A stretch of DNA of 64,000 bases from contig CAYLGT010000002.1 of the NCBI GenBank assembly GCA_964383465.1, forward strand, positions 13,331 to 77,330, given 5' to 3'. A program made the position numbers and the translations under genes. This document shows, piece by piece, positions 35,379-42,806 of the stretch; position 1 is the stretch's first letter, and each line of letters opens with the position of its first letter. This stretch comes from CAYLGT01 sp964383465. GTDB taxonomy: Bacteria; Patescibacteriota; Saccharimonadia; Saccharimonadales; Saccharimonadaceae. The notes below the pieces were generated by a model. The model did no database searches. It had not been told where the DNA came from and saw only the letters and a list, made by a program, of their open reading frames with translations.

Positions 35379-35759
35379 CTACATCAACGGTGGCTCGAAC
35401 GTTACTACAACACCTGTCGGCTTATCAGAACTTGAGTTTGCGGCATATTGCACTAGCGTGACTCGTTTTGTGGCAGGTTCGCGCTTCCGCAGCGCCTTTA
35501 GCAGTGCATTTTCACACTCAGCCTCACCGACCACGTCTTCGTGCAAAGGATGGTTCACGTGTACCTCAGCGATGAAACCACTGTGAGAGCACCCATAGGC
35601 CCTTTGAGCGGCTTGCTCGATCTTGCCAACTAGGACTTGGATGCTCTGCGGGTCGCAGAAGCTAACGATCGCCGCACGACGCGTCTCTTCAGCTCTTTCT
35701 TTGCGTTCATGGATCTCGCGTTGCTTTTCCGCGCGCTTGTCGTCGCTGATGAATCCCAT
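35379..35759 (-). CDS. Tandem paralogue 3: MGF-type small protein (126 aa)
   Basis: ATG 35759 with AAAAGGAG upstream; the 155-aa reading begins inside the neighbouring gene. It begins MGFISDD, continues with a strongly charged helix (K/E/R, about residues 8-30, coiled-coil-like), then a domain with a Cys-containing helix (AECENALLKALRKREPATKRV) and ends VVVTFEPPLM. The same plan is found in the two genes immediately upstream. No known family. Last gene of the three-gene operon. Confidence 0.75.
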   Translation of the reverse strand: MGFISDDKRAEKQREIHERKERAEETRRAAIVSFCDPQSIQVLVGKIEQAAQRAYGCSHSGFIAEVHVNHPLHEDVVGEAECENALLKALRKREPATKRVTLVQYAANSSSDKPTGVVVTFEPPLM

Positions 35760-35772
35760 GTCGATCTCCTTT

Positions 35773-36147
35773 TCAGGTGAGGGGTGGGCGGAATGACACT
35801 GAAATGCCCCACTGCGGGTCGCGGCTATCCTCATACGGCTTCTCAAAGGTAACCCTTTGAGTACTGGGCTCTATGCGTTGCAATGCTTCCATGAGAACTC
35901 GCTGGCATTTTTCGCTGTCAGCGATGTTCTGAGTGACGGCTCTAGTACGGATACGTACATCCCTTACTTCACCGCGTGCAGCGAAGAGCCGCTTAGCTTC
36001 ACCAACGACTGCTTCGATCAAGTGGTCGATGCTCCATCTCGACAAGAACGAGTCGATCTCGCGTTTAGCCTGCCTTGCTTTCTCAGCAGCTTTTGCTTCC
36101 TCGGCTTTTCTCCGGCTCGAGCGGTCATCGTCGTCGATAATTCCCAT
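35773..36147 (-). CDS. Tandem paralogue 2: MGI-type small protein (124 aa)
   Basis: ATG 36147 with AAAGGTG upstream. Begins MGIIDDDDR, followed by a K/A/E-rich helix, then EKCQRVLMEALQRIEPSTQRV and the terminal ISVSFRPPLT. Shares with its neighbours the MG(F/I)I-D start, a Cys helix, the xEPxTxRV element and the F-x-PPL end. Spacing to neighbours is 13-31 nt, so the three form one transcript. Function unknown. Confidence 0.78.
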   Translation of the reverse strand: MGIIDDDDRSSRRKAEEAKAAEKARQAKREIDSFLSRWSIDHLIEAVVGEAKRLFAARGEVRDVRIRTRAVTQNIADSEKCQRVLMEALQRIEPSTQRVTFEKPYEDSRDPQWGISVSFRPPLT

Positions 36148-36178
36148 GCGTCACACCTTTCTTAAATGAGTGGTGGCA

Positions 36179-36571
36179 CTAGGACAGTGGCGGGCTGAAC
36201 TCAACCACTAAAGTCCGGTACAACGAGTTCTCCCAGTCAGCTCGCTCAGCAAGCTCGACTCTGACTGTTTTAGGCTCGGTCCTCTTTATAGCCTCGAACA
36301 CTGCATCCGTGCACGCCTGATCGCGAATGATGGCGGTTGTTAGCCCAGGGGGTGGCAGCATATGCGCTGCAATACCTAACCTCTCTACAGGCCTACCGTT
36401 GCTCATGTAACTTGCTGTAGCATGCTCCTTCACTATCTTGACGAGCTGTGACAGATAGCTTGGATTACAAAATGCGTTGATCTCGTCCCGGACCTGCTGT
36501 CTTGCGAGCTCGTTTTCTTGCGCTACCTTTTCGTGACGTTGCTGACGCAGCTCGTCATCGATGAATCCCAT
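36179..36571 (-). CDS. Tandem paralogue 1: MGF-type small protein (130 aa)
   Basis: ATG 36571 with TAGGAG upstream. Begins MGFIDDELRQQ, with a charged helix, then QACTDAVFEAIKRTEPKTVRV and the end LVVEFSPPLS. First gene of the triplet. Sequence identity to the other two is low outside the N-terminal MGFIDD, the EPxTxRV core and the C-terminal FxPPL, which suggests an old duplication and conserved function of the ends. Confidence 0.78.
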   Translation of the reverse strand: MGFIDDELRQQRHEKVAQENELARQQVRDEINAFCNPSYLSQLVKIVKEHATASYMSNGRPVERLGIAAHMLPPPGLTTAIIRDQACTDAVFEAIKRTEPKTVRVELAERADWENSLYRTLVVEFSPPLS

Positions 36572-36659
36572 GACAACTCCTAAAAGTACTAGATCTCACC
36601 ATCTACGACATATATAAAAACACAAAACACATCTTCGAGCAATCACTACAAAGCAAACG

Positions 36660-36705
36660 CCCGCCGATCCAGAGGACCGACGGGGGTCTACTCTGGTGTG
36701 GCGGG
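36660..36705 (-). terminator. Terminator of the 36706-37311 orphan pair
   Basis: Minus strand: CCCGCC/GGCGGG (complement of 36700-36705 and 36660-36665), inner CCAGAG/CTCTGG, then CGTTTG. It starts directly after the TAG. Confidence 0.65.
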
Positions 36706-37017
36706 CTAGATGGGGGCATCGTGGAAGGACTGGTAATTTCCGGTATGCGCTACCTTCACGATGATGCGGCTGCCCGAAATACGTTGTGGCGTGAAAATTT
36801 CACGCACTTCCACAGTGTCGAGAAAAGAACGACCGATTTTTGCTAGGCGATCGCTGATGCGTCTAGCGAGATCGGTGCACTCGCTCTCTGTGAGGCTCCC
36901 TCCGATGAGGTATGTGAGCTCGAGGCTGCAGAGGTTGGTACCAACGGACAGCGCAAGCGTCACGTTGGTGATGATTCTTTTGGCAAGTTTGTCGAGACTC
37001 AGGCTCTCCTGGCTCAT
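36706..37017 (-). CDS. Orphan protein, 103 aa
   Basis: ATG 37017 with TAGGAG 6 nt upstream, 9 nt after the stop of the preceding gene. Predicted alpha-beta order: N-terminal helix, strand (LCSLELTYLIGG), a helix with ESECTDLARRISDRL, then two strands (DTVEVREIF, RIIVKVAH). The Cys-containing helix followed by strands resembles the C-terminal plan of the 35-36 kb paralogues, but identity is too low to claim homology. Unrecognised. Confidence 0.65.
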   Translation of the reverse strand: MSQESLSLDKLAKRIITNVTLALSVGTNLCSLELTYLIGGSLTESECTDLARRISDRLAKIGRSFLDTVEVREIFTPQRISGSRIIVKVAHTGNYQSFHDAPI

Positions 37018-37026
37018 CAGGCGCTC

Positions 37027-37311
37027 CTAGGCGTTCGCAGCGGCCATGCTGACGTTCAGCGCACGGGCGCTGACGTGGTAGGCGGTACGATCGTACGACA
37101 GCACGATCATGCCTACCTCGATCTTGCCAGCCATCCTGGGATCCCCGTTGATGCGATTCTCAAGGGACGGAATCAGGAGCGGCGCGCCGCCTCCGAACGG
37201 CACCGTGGTGGTGACTCGTGCCATCAGCCGGTCGTAGGGGTGGTTGAACTGCTTGGTGCCGTTGTCCGACAGCTCCAAGAGCCTGTCGATGATCAGGTCT
37301 ACGTGGCTCAT
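37027..37311 (-). CDS. Orphan protein, 94 aa
   Basis: ATG 37311 with AAGGAG 10 nt upstream. The start codon sits inside the palindrome CTCATATGAG. The leader holds a second AAGGAG about 25 nt further up. The protein is soluble, with strand-rich C-terminus (KIEVGMIVLSY, YHVSARALNVS). First gene of a two-gene orphan operon divergent from rpsJ. No known family. Confidence 0.65.
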   Translation of the reverse strand: MSHVDLIIDRLLELSDNGTKQFNHPYDRLMARVTTTVPFGGGAPLLIPSLENRINGDPRMAGKIEVGMIVLSYDRTAYHVSARALNVSMAAANA

Positions 37312-37375
37312 ATGAGGTGCTCCTTGGGTGGTGTGAAACTCCTTGGCTCAATCACTCTAAAACATAAAAGGTGGA

Positions 37376-37404
37376 TTGTAAATATGCGGCCTCTGTCGTA
37401 TAAT
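37376..37404 (+). promoter_or_regulatory. rpsJ promoter
   Basis: TTGTAA, 17-nt spacer, TATAAT, about 105 nt before the rpsJ ATG. The leader contains CCGAG/CTCGG and other short stems, a possible site for uL4-type autoregulation known for S10 leaders; this is inference. On the minus strand TTTACA/17/TAGAGT serves the orphan pair. Confidence 0.65.
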
Positions 37405-37508
37405 GCTTGCATACAACTAATCACCCCGAGAACTCGGCCAGACCTGACGAGATAGGATTCGAGCAGAGGTTACGGGGTCGCCGCCTAGCGTTACAGGCAG
37501 GAGAAACC

Positions 37509-37826
37509 ATGGCAGAAGCAGCCGCACCACGGATCCGCATCCGTCTCAAGGCCTATGACCACAAGGTCATCGACCAGTCAGCAAAACAAATCATCGACAC
37601 CGCACTTCGCACCGGTGCTAGCATAGCCGGTCCTGTTCCACTTCCTACGCGCCGCAGCACGTTTACGGTGGTCAAGAGCCCACATGTCTACAAAAAGGGT
37701 GGTGAAGCGTTTGAGATGCGCGTTCACAAACGTTTGATCGACATCGTCGGTGCTACCCCTAAGACCATCGATTCTCTGCAGAACCTCAGCCTCCCGGCTG
37801 GTTGCGACGCAGAAATTCGCATGTAA
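37509..37826 (+). CDS. rpsJ: 30S ribosomal protein uS10
   Basis: 105 aa from ATG 37509 with CAGGAG upstream; an upstream in-frame ATG at 37407 lies at the transcript start and is not supported. Signatures IRIRLKAYDHKVID, GPVPLPTRR and the VDIVGATPKTIDSL-like C-terminus. uS10 belongs at the head of the S10 operon, but here rplC lies 7.4 kb downstream. It is monocistronic with its own terminator. Confidence 0.97.
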   Translation: MAEAAAPRIRIRLKAYDHKVIDQSAKQIIDTALRTGASIAGPVPLPTRRSTFTVVKSPHVYKKGGEAFEMRVHKRLIDIVGATPKTIDSLQNLSLPAGCDAEIRM

Positions 37827-37843
37827 GCAACGGTTCGTTTATA

Positions 37844-37871
37844 AAAAACGGCTCCTCACGGGGCTGTTTTT
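37844..37871 (+). terminator. rpsJ terminator
   Basis: AAAAACGGCTCC (37844-37855)/GGGGCTGTTTTT (37860-37871), with two G-U pairs, T-rich 3' arm. Confidence 0.8.
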
Positions 37872-37941
37872 ATTTGTCTTCTAAAGCCGTGAAAGTAGGC
37901 GTATAGTGAAATTATTAGCCATTAAAGAAAAAGGACGCAAA

Positions 37942-38181
37942 ATGGGCTCACCTGATATCTCTGACTTAAGTTTCTTTGAGTTGAACAGGCTCTCTGCGCA
38001 CGACAGAGCGCAAATGGGTAACCGGAGTCGGGTAGATGTGGACTTTTCAGACCTTGATCCTACTGACAGGCTGGCGCTTGCCAAATGGATGACTCCTGGG
38101 ACAATTACCGAACTTGGCGGACGAGCCATGGTGAAGGCTGCAGATGCGGTCGAAGACCTAGAGCAGCAAGCTACGGCTTAA
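37942..38181 (+). CDS. Small hypothetical protein, 79 aa
   Basis: ATG 37942 is preferred over 37906 because AAAAAGGA lies just upstream. Acidic, soluble, helical, no Cys. Contains MGSPDISDLSFFELN at the N-terminus and a Gln/Ala end. Not recognised. Lies between rpsJ and the YtxH-like gene. Confidence 0.6.
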   Translation: MGSPDISDLSFFELNRLSAHDRAQMGNRSRVDVDFSDLDPTDRLALAKWMTPGTITELGGRAMVKAADAVEDLEQQATA

Positions 38182-38212
38182 AACTAGCAAGTTTGCGCGT
38201 CATACGGTAAAA

Positions 38213-38240
38213 GGTATACGGTATACTGGTATATATAAAC
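38213..38240 (+). promoter_or_regulatory. Promoter region of the YtxH-like gene with GGTATAC repeats
   Basis: Two adjacent GGTATAC units (38213-38219, 38220-38226) and a third GGTATAT (38228-38234). The repeats create TATACT and TATATA -10 candidates 20-35 nt before the ATG. Confidence 0.5.
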
Positions 38241-38256
38241 CAGTAAAGGAGGTTAT

Positions 38257-38637
38257 ATGGCCAAAGGTAAATTCTCACTTGCAGTCCTCGCTGGTGTCGT
38301 TGGTGCGGCGCTTGGTGTTTTGTTTGCACCTAAGAGCGGGGAGGAAACTCGCAAGGATCTCAAGAAAAAAGCTGAAGAAGTCAAAAAAACTGCCAGCAAA
38401 AAAGGCTCTGAGCTTCGTAGCACAGCCGACAAAGTAGCGGGCGATGTACGCGAAGTGGTCACGAGTGGCAGCAAAGAGGTCAAAGGCGCAGCTAAGCGCT
38501 CTGCCAAAGAACTCGGCGACCTCGCTGACGAAGCAAAGGTCCGTGCTGCGCGTATTGCTGACGATGCGAAAAAGACCAGCGCCTCTGTTGCTGAATCTGC
38601 AAAGAAAAAGCTCAGCGATAACCGCAAAGAACAGTAG
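38257..38637 (+). CDS. YtxH-like general stress protein
   Basis: 126 aa: a short N-terminal hydrophobic segment (about residues 7-24, GVVGAALGVLFAPKSGEETR) directly followed by the YtxH hallmark LFAPxSGxETR, then a long Lys/Ala/Glu amphipathic helix with repeated KKxA patterns. YtxH-type proteins are small membrane-anchored stress proteins of unclear role. AAAGGAGG SD. The helical tail could contact the membrane, nucleoid or wall; unknown. Confidence 0.85.
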   Translation: MAKGKFSLAVLAGVVGAALGVLFAPKSGEETRKDLKKKAEEVKKTASKKGSELRSTADKVAGDVREVVTSGSKEVKGAAKRSAKELGDLADEAKVRAARIADDAKKTSASVAESAKKKLSDNRKEQ

Positions 38638-38651
38638 CCTAGTCTATAACA

Positions 38652-38680
38652 AAATAGCACTCCGCGTGGAGTGCTATTTT
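38652..38680. terminator. Bidirectional terminator after the YtxH-like gene
   Basis: AAATAGCACTCC (38652-38663)/GGAGTGCTATTT (38668-38679), followed by TTATTT on the plus strand. Confidence 0.85.
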
Positions 38681-38684
38681 TATT

Positions 38685-38726
38685 TCGCATCCACTAGCCA
38701 CAATATCTTGTGGGCAGTGGATGCGA
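38685..38726. repeat. Long near-perfect hairpin 3' of the 148-aa orphan gene
   Basis: TCGCATCCACT (38685-38695)/AGTGGATGCGA (38716-38726) outer stem; inner CCACAA (38698-38703)/TTGTGG (38708-38713). Neither side has a proper T-run, so it is a stable RNA structure rather than a classic terminator. It abuts the 3' pairing arm GACAGGAGTGA (38727-38737). Confidence 0.75.
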
Positions 38727-38773
38727 GACAGGAGTGATGAGCCCTGAATCGCAGATGCTGGCCGCCGAGGGGG

Positions 38774-39220
38774 TCAGCTGGACAGCAGGGTGGTGCCGAG
38801 CATGGCACGCTCCCACGGCCTCAGTGGAGCGGGTGTGTCCGTGAAGCTGACGTGCTTGGCGGCCTCGGAGTCGATGATCACCGAGTTCACTGTGGGATCA
38901 TCGTGGTTGCCGGCCAGGCCCAGGTTGTCTGTCGTCCGTGCGTGTGGAGTACCGATCTGCCTGTGGTCAAGCCAGAACAGAACCCCTGTTTCGTCGAAGA
39001 CGAGAGGGCCCTCAGTGACGATGACCACGTCTTCCGGCGCGCCTGTGAAGCCGTAGGGCCCGCTGTGCGGATGGCTCCACGGCACGAGACCGTAGTCACG
39101 CCGAAGTCGGCCGTCCTCGTCGTTGCTGAGGACCAGGTAGGTCCTGCCCAGCTCGAGCTTGTCGCGGGACGTCTGCATGCCACTGGCGATGAGCTCGTCC
39201 CAAGTCGTGATGGGATTCAT
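38774..39220 (-). CDS. Orphan protein, 148 aa, in a UTR-paired cassette
   Basis: ATG 39220 with AGGAG 8 nt upstream; GTG 39229 overlaps the SD. Soluble protein rich in Trp, His, Gly (VPWSHPHSGPYGFTGAP, FWLDHRQIGTPHARTT); unrecognised. The SD region, GACAGGAGTGA on the mRNA (complement of 39226-39236), is perfectly complementary to TCACTCCTGTC in the 3' UTR (complement of 38727-38737). The leader also has a perfect 8-bp hairpin GCGATAGG/CCTATCGC. Own promoter at 39284-39312. Confidence 0.7.
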   Translation of the reverse strand: MNPITTWDELIASGMQTSRDKLELGRTYLVLSNDEDGRLRRDYGLVPWSHPHSGPYGFTGAPEDVVIVTEGPLVFDETGVLFWLDHRQIGTPHARTTDNLGLAGNHDDPTVNSVIIDSEAAKHVSFTDTPAPLRPWERAMLGTTLLSS

Positions 39221-39283
39221 GATGTTCACTCCTGTCGAAGGGCGATAGGAGACCTATCGCAAAGAGTAAGTCCTATCATGAAT

Positions 39284-39312
39284 ATATTAGCATAAAAACA
39301 ATCAAAAGTCAA
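39284..39312 (-). promoter_or_regulatory. Promoter of the 148-aa orphan gene
   Basis: Minus strand: TTGACT (complement of 39307-39312), 17-nt T-rich spacer ending TGC, TAATAT (complement of 39284-39289). Overlaps the divergent promoter of the 39330 gene (TACAAT 39318-39323). Confidence 0.7.
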
Positions 39313-39329
39313 TACTGTACAATACTCTT

Positions 39330-39608
39330 ATGCCTAAAAAGAAGAAAAATGCTCGCATCAACAACGAGTCGGACAGCACGTATTTTCTAAAGATCGTCCT
39401 CTATATCGTACTCGGTTCACTCTGGTTGAAATTTGCTTCTCCACTCGATCTCGGAGTTTTCGTACTCAACGGTTTTCCGTTCGGACTAGTGCTAGGAGTT
39501 ATATTTGCTAGTCATGATCACTTTCAAGTCGATCGCAAGATAGAATATGCTCTCCTCATCCTCATGACGATCCTCACGTACTTCTTGCCAGCCGGTATAG
39601 TGATTTAG
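39330..39608 (+). CDS. Small membrane protein, 92 aa
   Basis: Basic N-terminus (PKKKKNAR), then three hydrophobic segments (about residues 21-38, 43-60 and 73-90). TACAAT lies 6 nt before ATG and there is no SD, so the mRNA is probably leaderless. No known family. Confidence 0.68.
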   Translation: MPKKKKNARINNESDSTYFLKIVLYIVLGSLWLKFASPLDLGVFVLNGFPFGLVLGVIFASHDHFQVDRKIEYALLILMTILTYFLPAGIVI

Positions 39609-39641
39609 TACGTATACCGTATAACGTATTACGTATTACGG
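39609..39641. repeat. Degenerate 7-bp tandem repeat (nnCGTAT)
   Basis: Units TACGTAT, ACCGTAT, AACGTAT, TACGTAT and a partial TACGG follow each other without gaps. GTATACCGTATA (39612-39623) is the exact reverse complement of TATACGGTATAC at 38215-38226. Confidence 0.75.
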
Positions 39642-39692
39642 TTTAGGCACTCTGTTGCTGGCGCCATACGTAAATGTGTTACGCATATTTGT

Positions 39693-40472
39693 TTACCGCT
39701 TTGGGACAGAGTAGCCTGGTGCGACCTGTGTTACAAACTCATCGAGGGTGAGGTTTGCCTCGCTGAGCGCGCGTGCGAGAGGGATGCCGACGTAGCGATA
39801 GTGCCATTCTTCGTTTGAAAAGCCTGTGATCGACTGTTTTCCCATAGGGTATCGCTGTATAAAGCCAAATTTTGGTGCGTTTTGCGCTAGCCAACCGATG
39901 GCAACGAAGTTCAGTTCGCATTTGTCGGAGTTGGCGGCGCAGCTAGCGCTGGCAGACGATATGTCGATCGCAAGTCCACTCTGGTGCTCGCTGGTGCCGG
40001 GTTTGGCGACGTGGCTTATGGTATAGGCTTGGCCACGTTCCGTCATGTAGCCGTCGTAGAGTTTTTGCTGAGACTCGATGGAACGGTAGGCGCTCGATAC
40101 CATCAACTCGACACCGTCACTCTTTGCGGCCTCGAAGAGCTTCTCGAGTGGCTGAGCGATTTGCGTCGACACCTGCATGACTGAGTTCGCGTCACCATGC
40201 GGGACGGGGATGTCGACGAGTTGTGGCGCAAAGTTACCCGGCAGCGAGCGGTCCTTAGAGACGTAGGTCCATAGATGACCAGGTTTAAACAGGTCGTATG
40301 AAGGCAGCGTGAGCCTGGTGTCGCCGGCCTGTACTGTCGGAATGGTTTGGCTAGAGTTTAGCTGGTCGATTTCGTCGTACCTAGCAGAGACGGCAGTCAG
40401 TAGCCACCAACTATAGCCAGCTGCAACTCCGCAAGCGAGACAAGTTGTCCAGATGATACGTCCTAGATTCAT
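39693..40472 (-). CDS. D,D-carboxypeptidase, peptidase M15B (VanY-like)
   Basis: 259 aa with one N-terminal membrane anchor/signal segment (residues 5-27). The M15 zinc site is visible: SEHQSGLAIDIS (His and Asp ligands, about residues 166-177) and EEWHYRYVG (Glu/His, about residue 222). It should trim the terminal D-Ala of peptidoglycan stem peptides outside the membrane. A paralogue lies 1.5 kb downstream, and the CapA-like operon sits between them. Confidence 0.92.
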   Translation of the reverse strand: MNLGRIIWTTCLACGVAAGYSWWLLTAVSARYDEIDQLNSSQTIPTVQAGDTRLTLPSYDLFKPGHLWTYVSKDRSLPGNFAPQLVDIPVPHGDANSVMQVSTQIAQPLEKLFEAAKSDGVELMVSSAYRSIESQQKLYDGYMTERGQAYTISHVAKPGTSEHQSGLAIDISSASASCAANSDKCELNFVAIGWLAQNAPKFGFIQRYPMGKQSITGFSNEEWHYRYVGIPLARALSEANLTLDEFVTQVAPGYSVPKR

Positions 40473-40490
40473 CTCCCTATGATACCTCGG

Positions 40491-40519
40491 TTGTAAGCGT
40501 GAGCAAAAAGACCTATAGT
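40491..40519 (+). promoter_or_regulatory. Promoter of the signal-peptide protein/CapA-like operon
   Basis: TTGTAA (40491-40496), 17-nt spacer, TATAGT (40514-40519), then 6 nt to ATG 40526. Leaderless-type. Confidence 0.65.
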
Positions 40520-40525
40520 TAAGTC

Positions 40526-40726
40526 ATGAAACGAGCATGGAGAGGAGCGCTGGCGATAGCGGCTGCTGGTGTCGCAGTATTTGCACTGCAAGCACAGGCT
40601 TCATCGCCTTGTCAGAACGATGAACCGTTCTGTTTTCGAGCCTCTGCCGAAGAAACACCGAAACTCATAGAGCGGGTGAGCCTCCCAGAAATTGCCGTAC
40701 CGATATGGATGGGGTCGGGCGAGTGA
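40526..40726 (+). CDS. Small secreted protein, 66 aa
   Basis: A basic start (KRAWRG), hydrophobic core (residues 8-21) and an AQA-S cleavage-like site near residue 25 form a signal peptide; the mature part is about 40 aa with two Cys (SPCQNDEPFCF) that could form a disulphide. The end overlaps the CapA-like gene, so it is coupled to it. Unrecognised. Confidence 0.65.
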   Translation: MKRAWRGALAIAAAGVAVFALQAQASSPCQNDEPFCFRASAEETPKLIERVSLPEIAVPIWMGSGE

Positions 40727-41976
40727 GCAGGCGCTCCAAGGAACTACCTACGCAACCTCCAGCTGCTGCACCAGAGGTTAAGAATGCCAGCCGTCCCAAA
40801 AAAGGTCTGCTCGCGGGCTTTGGAGGGCTGCTGCTCATAGGACTTACTGCGTGGGTGGTGCTGAGTGTCTTAAAAGCCGTCATTCACGAAGTAGAGACCG
40901 CCACCGCACCGCCAAAAGTCGCCACCCCTTCGGTGCCAACACTCCGCTTTGCAGCTATGGGCGACATGCTGGCGCATGATAGCGTCGATGCGCAGGCTAA
41001 GACTACTGACGGCTATGATTTCAAGCCATACTTTAAAAACATTCGTTCGCTTTACACGGGTGCCGATGTAGTCTTCTGTAACCAGGAAGGGTTAGTTTCT
41101 GGTGAAGAGTATGGCATCTCTGGGTACCCGTCATTTAACGGGCCGAGTGAGTTTGCCGAAGGGCTAAGTAAAGGTGCTGGCTGTAACATGATCAATCTCG
41201 CCAACAACCATATAGGTGACAAAGGTCAGGCCGCCCTCGACAAAACCATAGATGTTTGGGCGGCCCAAAAACCTCTTGCCATGGCGGGAGCCTACAAGAC
41301 CGCGGAGGATCAGCAGCAAGTTGCCTACTTCACTAAAAATGATATAAAAGTGGCATTTCTGGCCTTTGCTGATTTTAGTAACAATACTTCCGTGTCGAGT
41401 TACGGGCTCAACCTGTATCACAACCGAACACTTGTCGAAGGGCTCATGACAGAAGCACGCAAAAACGCTGACGTAGTGATCGTTTCGGCCCACTGGGGAA
41501 CAGAAGACTCGACGCTAGTGAACCAAGACCAGATAGATACGGCACAGCTACTAAATGAACTAGGAGCAGATGTCGTCATCGGTACTGGCCCGCATGTGCT
41601 GCAGCGTACGGAGCGACTGAAGTCGAGCAGTGGTCACGAAACCTTTGTCTGGTACTCTCTGGGAAACATGCTCAGCTCACAGCTGACCGCCGACGAGCTG
41701 ACCGGTGGAGTTGCTGGCTTTGAGGTGACAAAAACCAACGGGAAAATTGCCATACGTAACTTTACGTTCAAAAGTACATTTATGAGCTATGACTGGTCGG
41801 CGAGCGACAGAGCTGCAGAGAACCTCCTGGCTCGTAAAAACCTGCAACTTCGCCCACTAAGCACAGCGCTGAGTACCGATATACAAAAGATGTTCCCGGG
41901 CGAGACGAGCAAAACCCGCACGGAATTTGTCCACACAACGCTCGGCAGTGATGCCGGTGTTCGAATCACTCCTTAG
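40705..41976 (+). CDS. CapA-family protein (metallophosphatase-like)
   Basis: Up to 423 aa; GTG 40723 (GTGA overlap with the upstream stop) is an alternative start giving 417 aa. A membrane anchor at about residues 34-57 precedes a CapA/YwtB domain: FAAMGDMLAHDSV (about residue 89), NQEGLVSG, NLANNHIGDKG, VSAHWGTE, GTGPHVLQ and WYSLGNML. These are the calcineurin-like metal ligand motifs of the PgsA/CapA family, associated with poly-gamma-glutamate or capsule export and wall-linked hydrolysis. No capBC genes accompany it. The 3' end overlaps the converging M15 gene by 11 nt. Confidence 0.88.
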   Translation: MDGVGRVSRRSKELPTQPPAAAPEVKNASRPKKGLLAGFGGLLLIGLTAWVVLSVLKAVIHEVETATAPPKVATPSVPTLRFAAMGDMLAHDSVDAQAKTTDGYDFKPYFKNIRSLYTGADVVFCNQEGLVSGEEYGISGYPSFNGPSEFAEGLSKGAGCNMINLANNHIGDKGQAALDKTIDVWAAQKPLAMAGAYKTAEDQQQVAYFTKNDIKVAFLAFADFSNNTSVSSYGLNLYHNRTLVEGLMTEARKNADVVIVSAHWGTEDSTLVNQDQIDTAQLLNELGADVVIGTGPHVLQRTERLKSSSGHETFVWYSLGNMLSSQLTADELTGGVAGFEVTKTNGKIAIRNFTFKSTFMSYDWSASDRAAENLLARKNLQLRPLSTALSTDIQKMFPGETSKTRTEFVHTTLGSDAGVRITP

Positions 41977-42790
41977 GGATGAGTTTCTTTTCGAGCAGTT
42001 GGTCCCTTGCTTTTTCAAGCGCAGGGAAGGCTTCATCGAGGGTGAGGCCACTGTCATGGAGGGCTCGAGCTAGGTCTTTGCCGACGTAGCGAAAATGCCA
42101 TGGCTCAAACTGATACTTTGTGATGTCAGTTTTGTCACTTGGGTATCGCAGGATGAACCCGTACTCATAGGCGTGTGCAGCAAACCACTTGGCGGCTTCG
42201 GTTTCGGCGAAGCAGGTCTCGAGGTAGCATGAGCGGTTGGTGAGGCTGATGTCAAAAGCTAGGCCCGTCTGGTGCTCACTTTGTCCAGGGTGGGCGCTAA
42301 ATTTGTTGGCCTCGGCTTCGCCACTAACTCGGGCGTAGTTGTCGAAGTAGCTTTTTTGTAGTGCATAAGATCGGTAGCCGCTTGCCAGCATGACGTCGAA
42401 CCCTGCAGTTTTCGCACCAGCAAATAGCTCTTCTGTGGGCGTGAGTATGTCGCTGCGTAGAGATTGTTCTTCGCTTGACTTGGCGGAGTTGAGCGTTATG
42501 TTCGGCCGAGACAGCGACGCAGGAACGTACTCGGCGCTAGCTAGCGGGTGTTCTTTGCTGACGACAACCCAGAGACTGGCGGGGTCATGATAATCCTCTT
42601 TGAGCGCCTCGATCGGCGTGGTGCCGGGGAGCTTAACTTCGACACGAGAGTCATTTGTGGTCTTCGAGGACGTTGGTGTTGTTTGCGTGTGAGCAGCGGG
42701 CGCGGAGGACGATTTCATGAACAGAAATGTTGCCACCGTAGCAGCTGCGACAACTGTTACAACAATTCCTATCCCGAGAACTCGTTTCAT
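41966..42790 (-). CDS. D,D-carboxypeptidase, peptidase M15B (VanY-like)
   Basis: 274 aa with an N-terminal membrane anchor (residues 5-27) and a Ser/Thr-rich linker. Zinc motif SEHQTGLAFDIS (about residues 177-188) and PWHFRYVG (about residue 236) match its neighbour at 39693, from which it probably arose by duplication. It has an additional Cys pair (RSCYLETCF) between the ligands. Extracytoplasmic peptidoglycan trimming is expected. Confidence 0.92.
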   Translation of the reverse strand: MKRVLGIGIVVTVVAAATVATFLFMKSSSAPAAHTQTTPTSSKTTNDSRVEVKLPGTTPIEALKEDYHDPASLWVVVSKEHPLASAEYVPASLSRPNITLNSAKSSEEQSLRSDILTPTEELFAGAKTAGFDVMLASGYRSYALQKSYFDNYARVSGEAEANKFSAHPGQSEHQTGLAFDISLTNRSCYLETCFAETEAAKWFAAHAYEYGFILRYPSDKTDITKYQFEPWHFRYVGKDLARALHDSGLTLDEAFPALEKARDQLLEKKLIPKE

Positions 42791-42806
42791 ACGGTCATTG
42801 TATCAC

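Noticed and set aside
38253..38690. 145-aa frame antisense to the YtxH-like gene
   Set aside because: Low-complexity Ser/Ala frame that mirrors the Lys/Ala repeats of the real protein.
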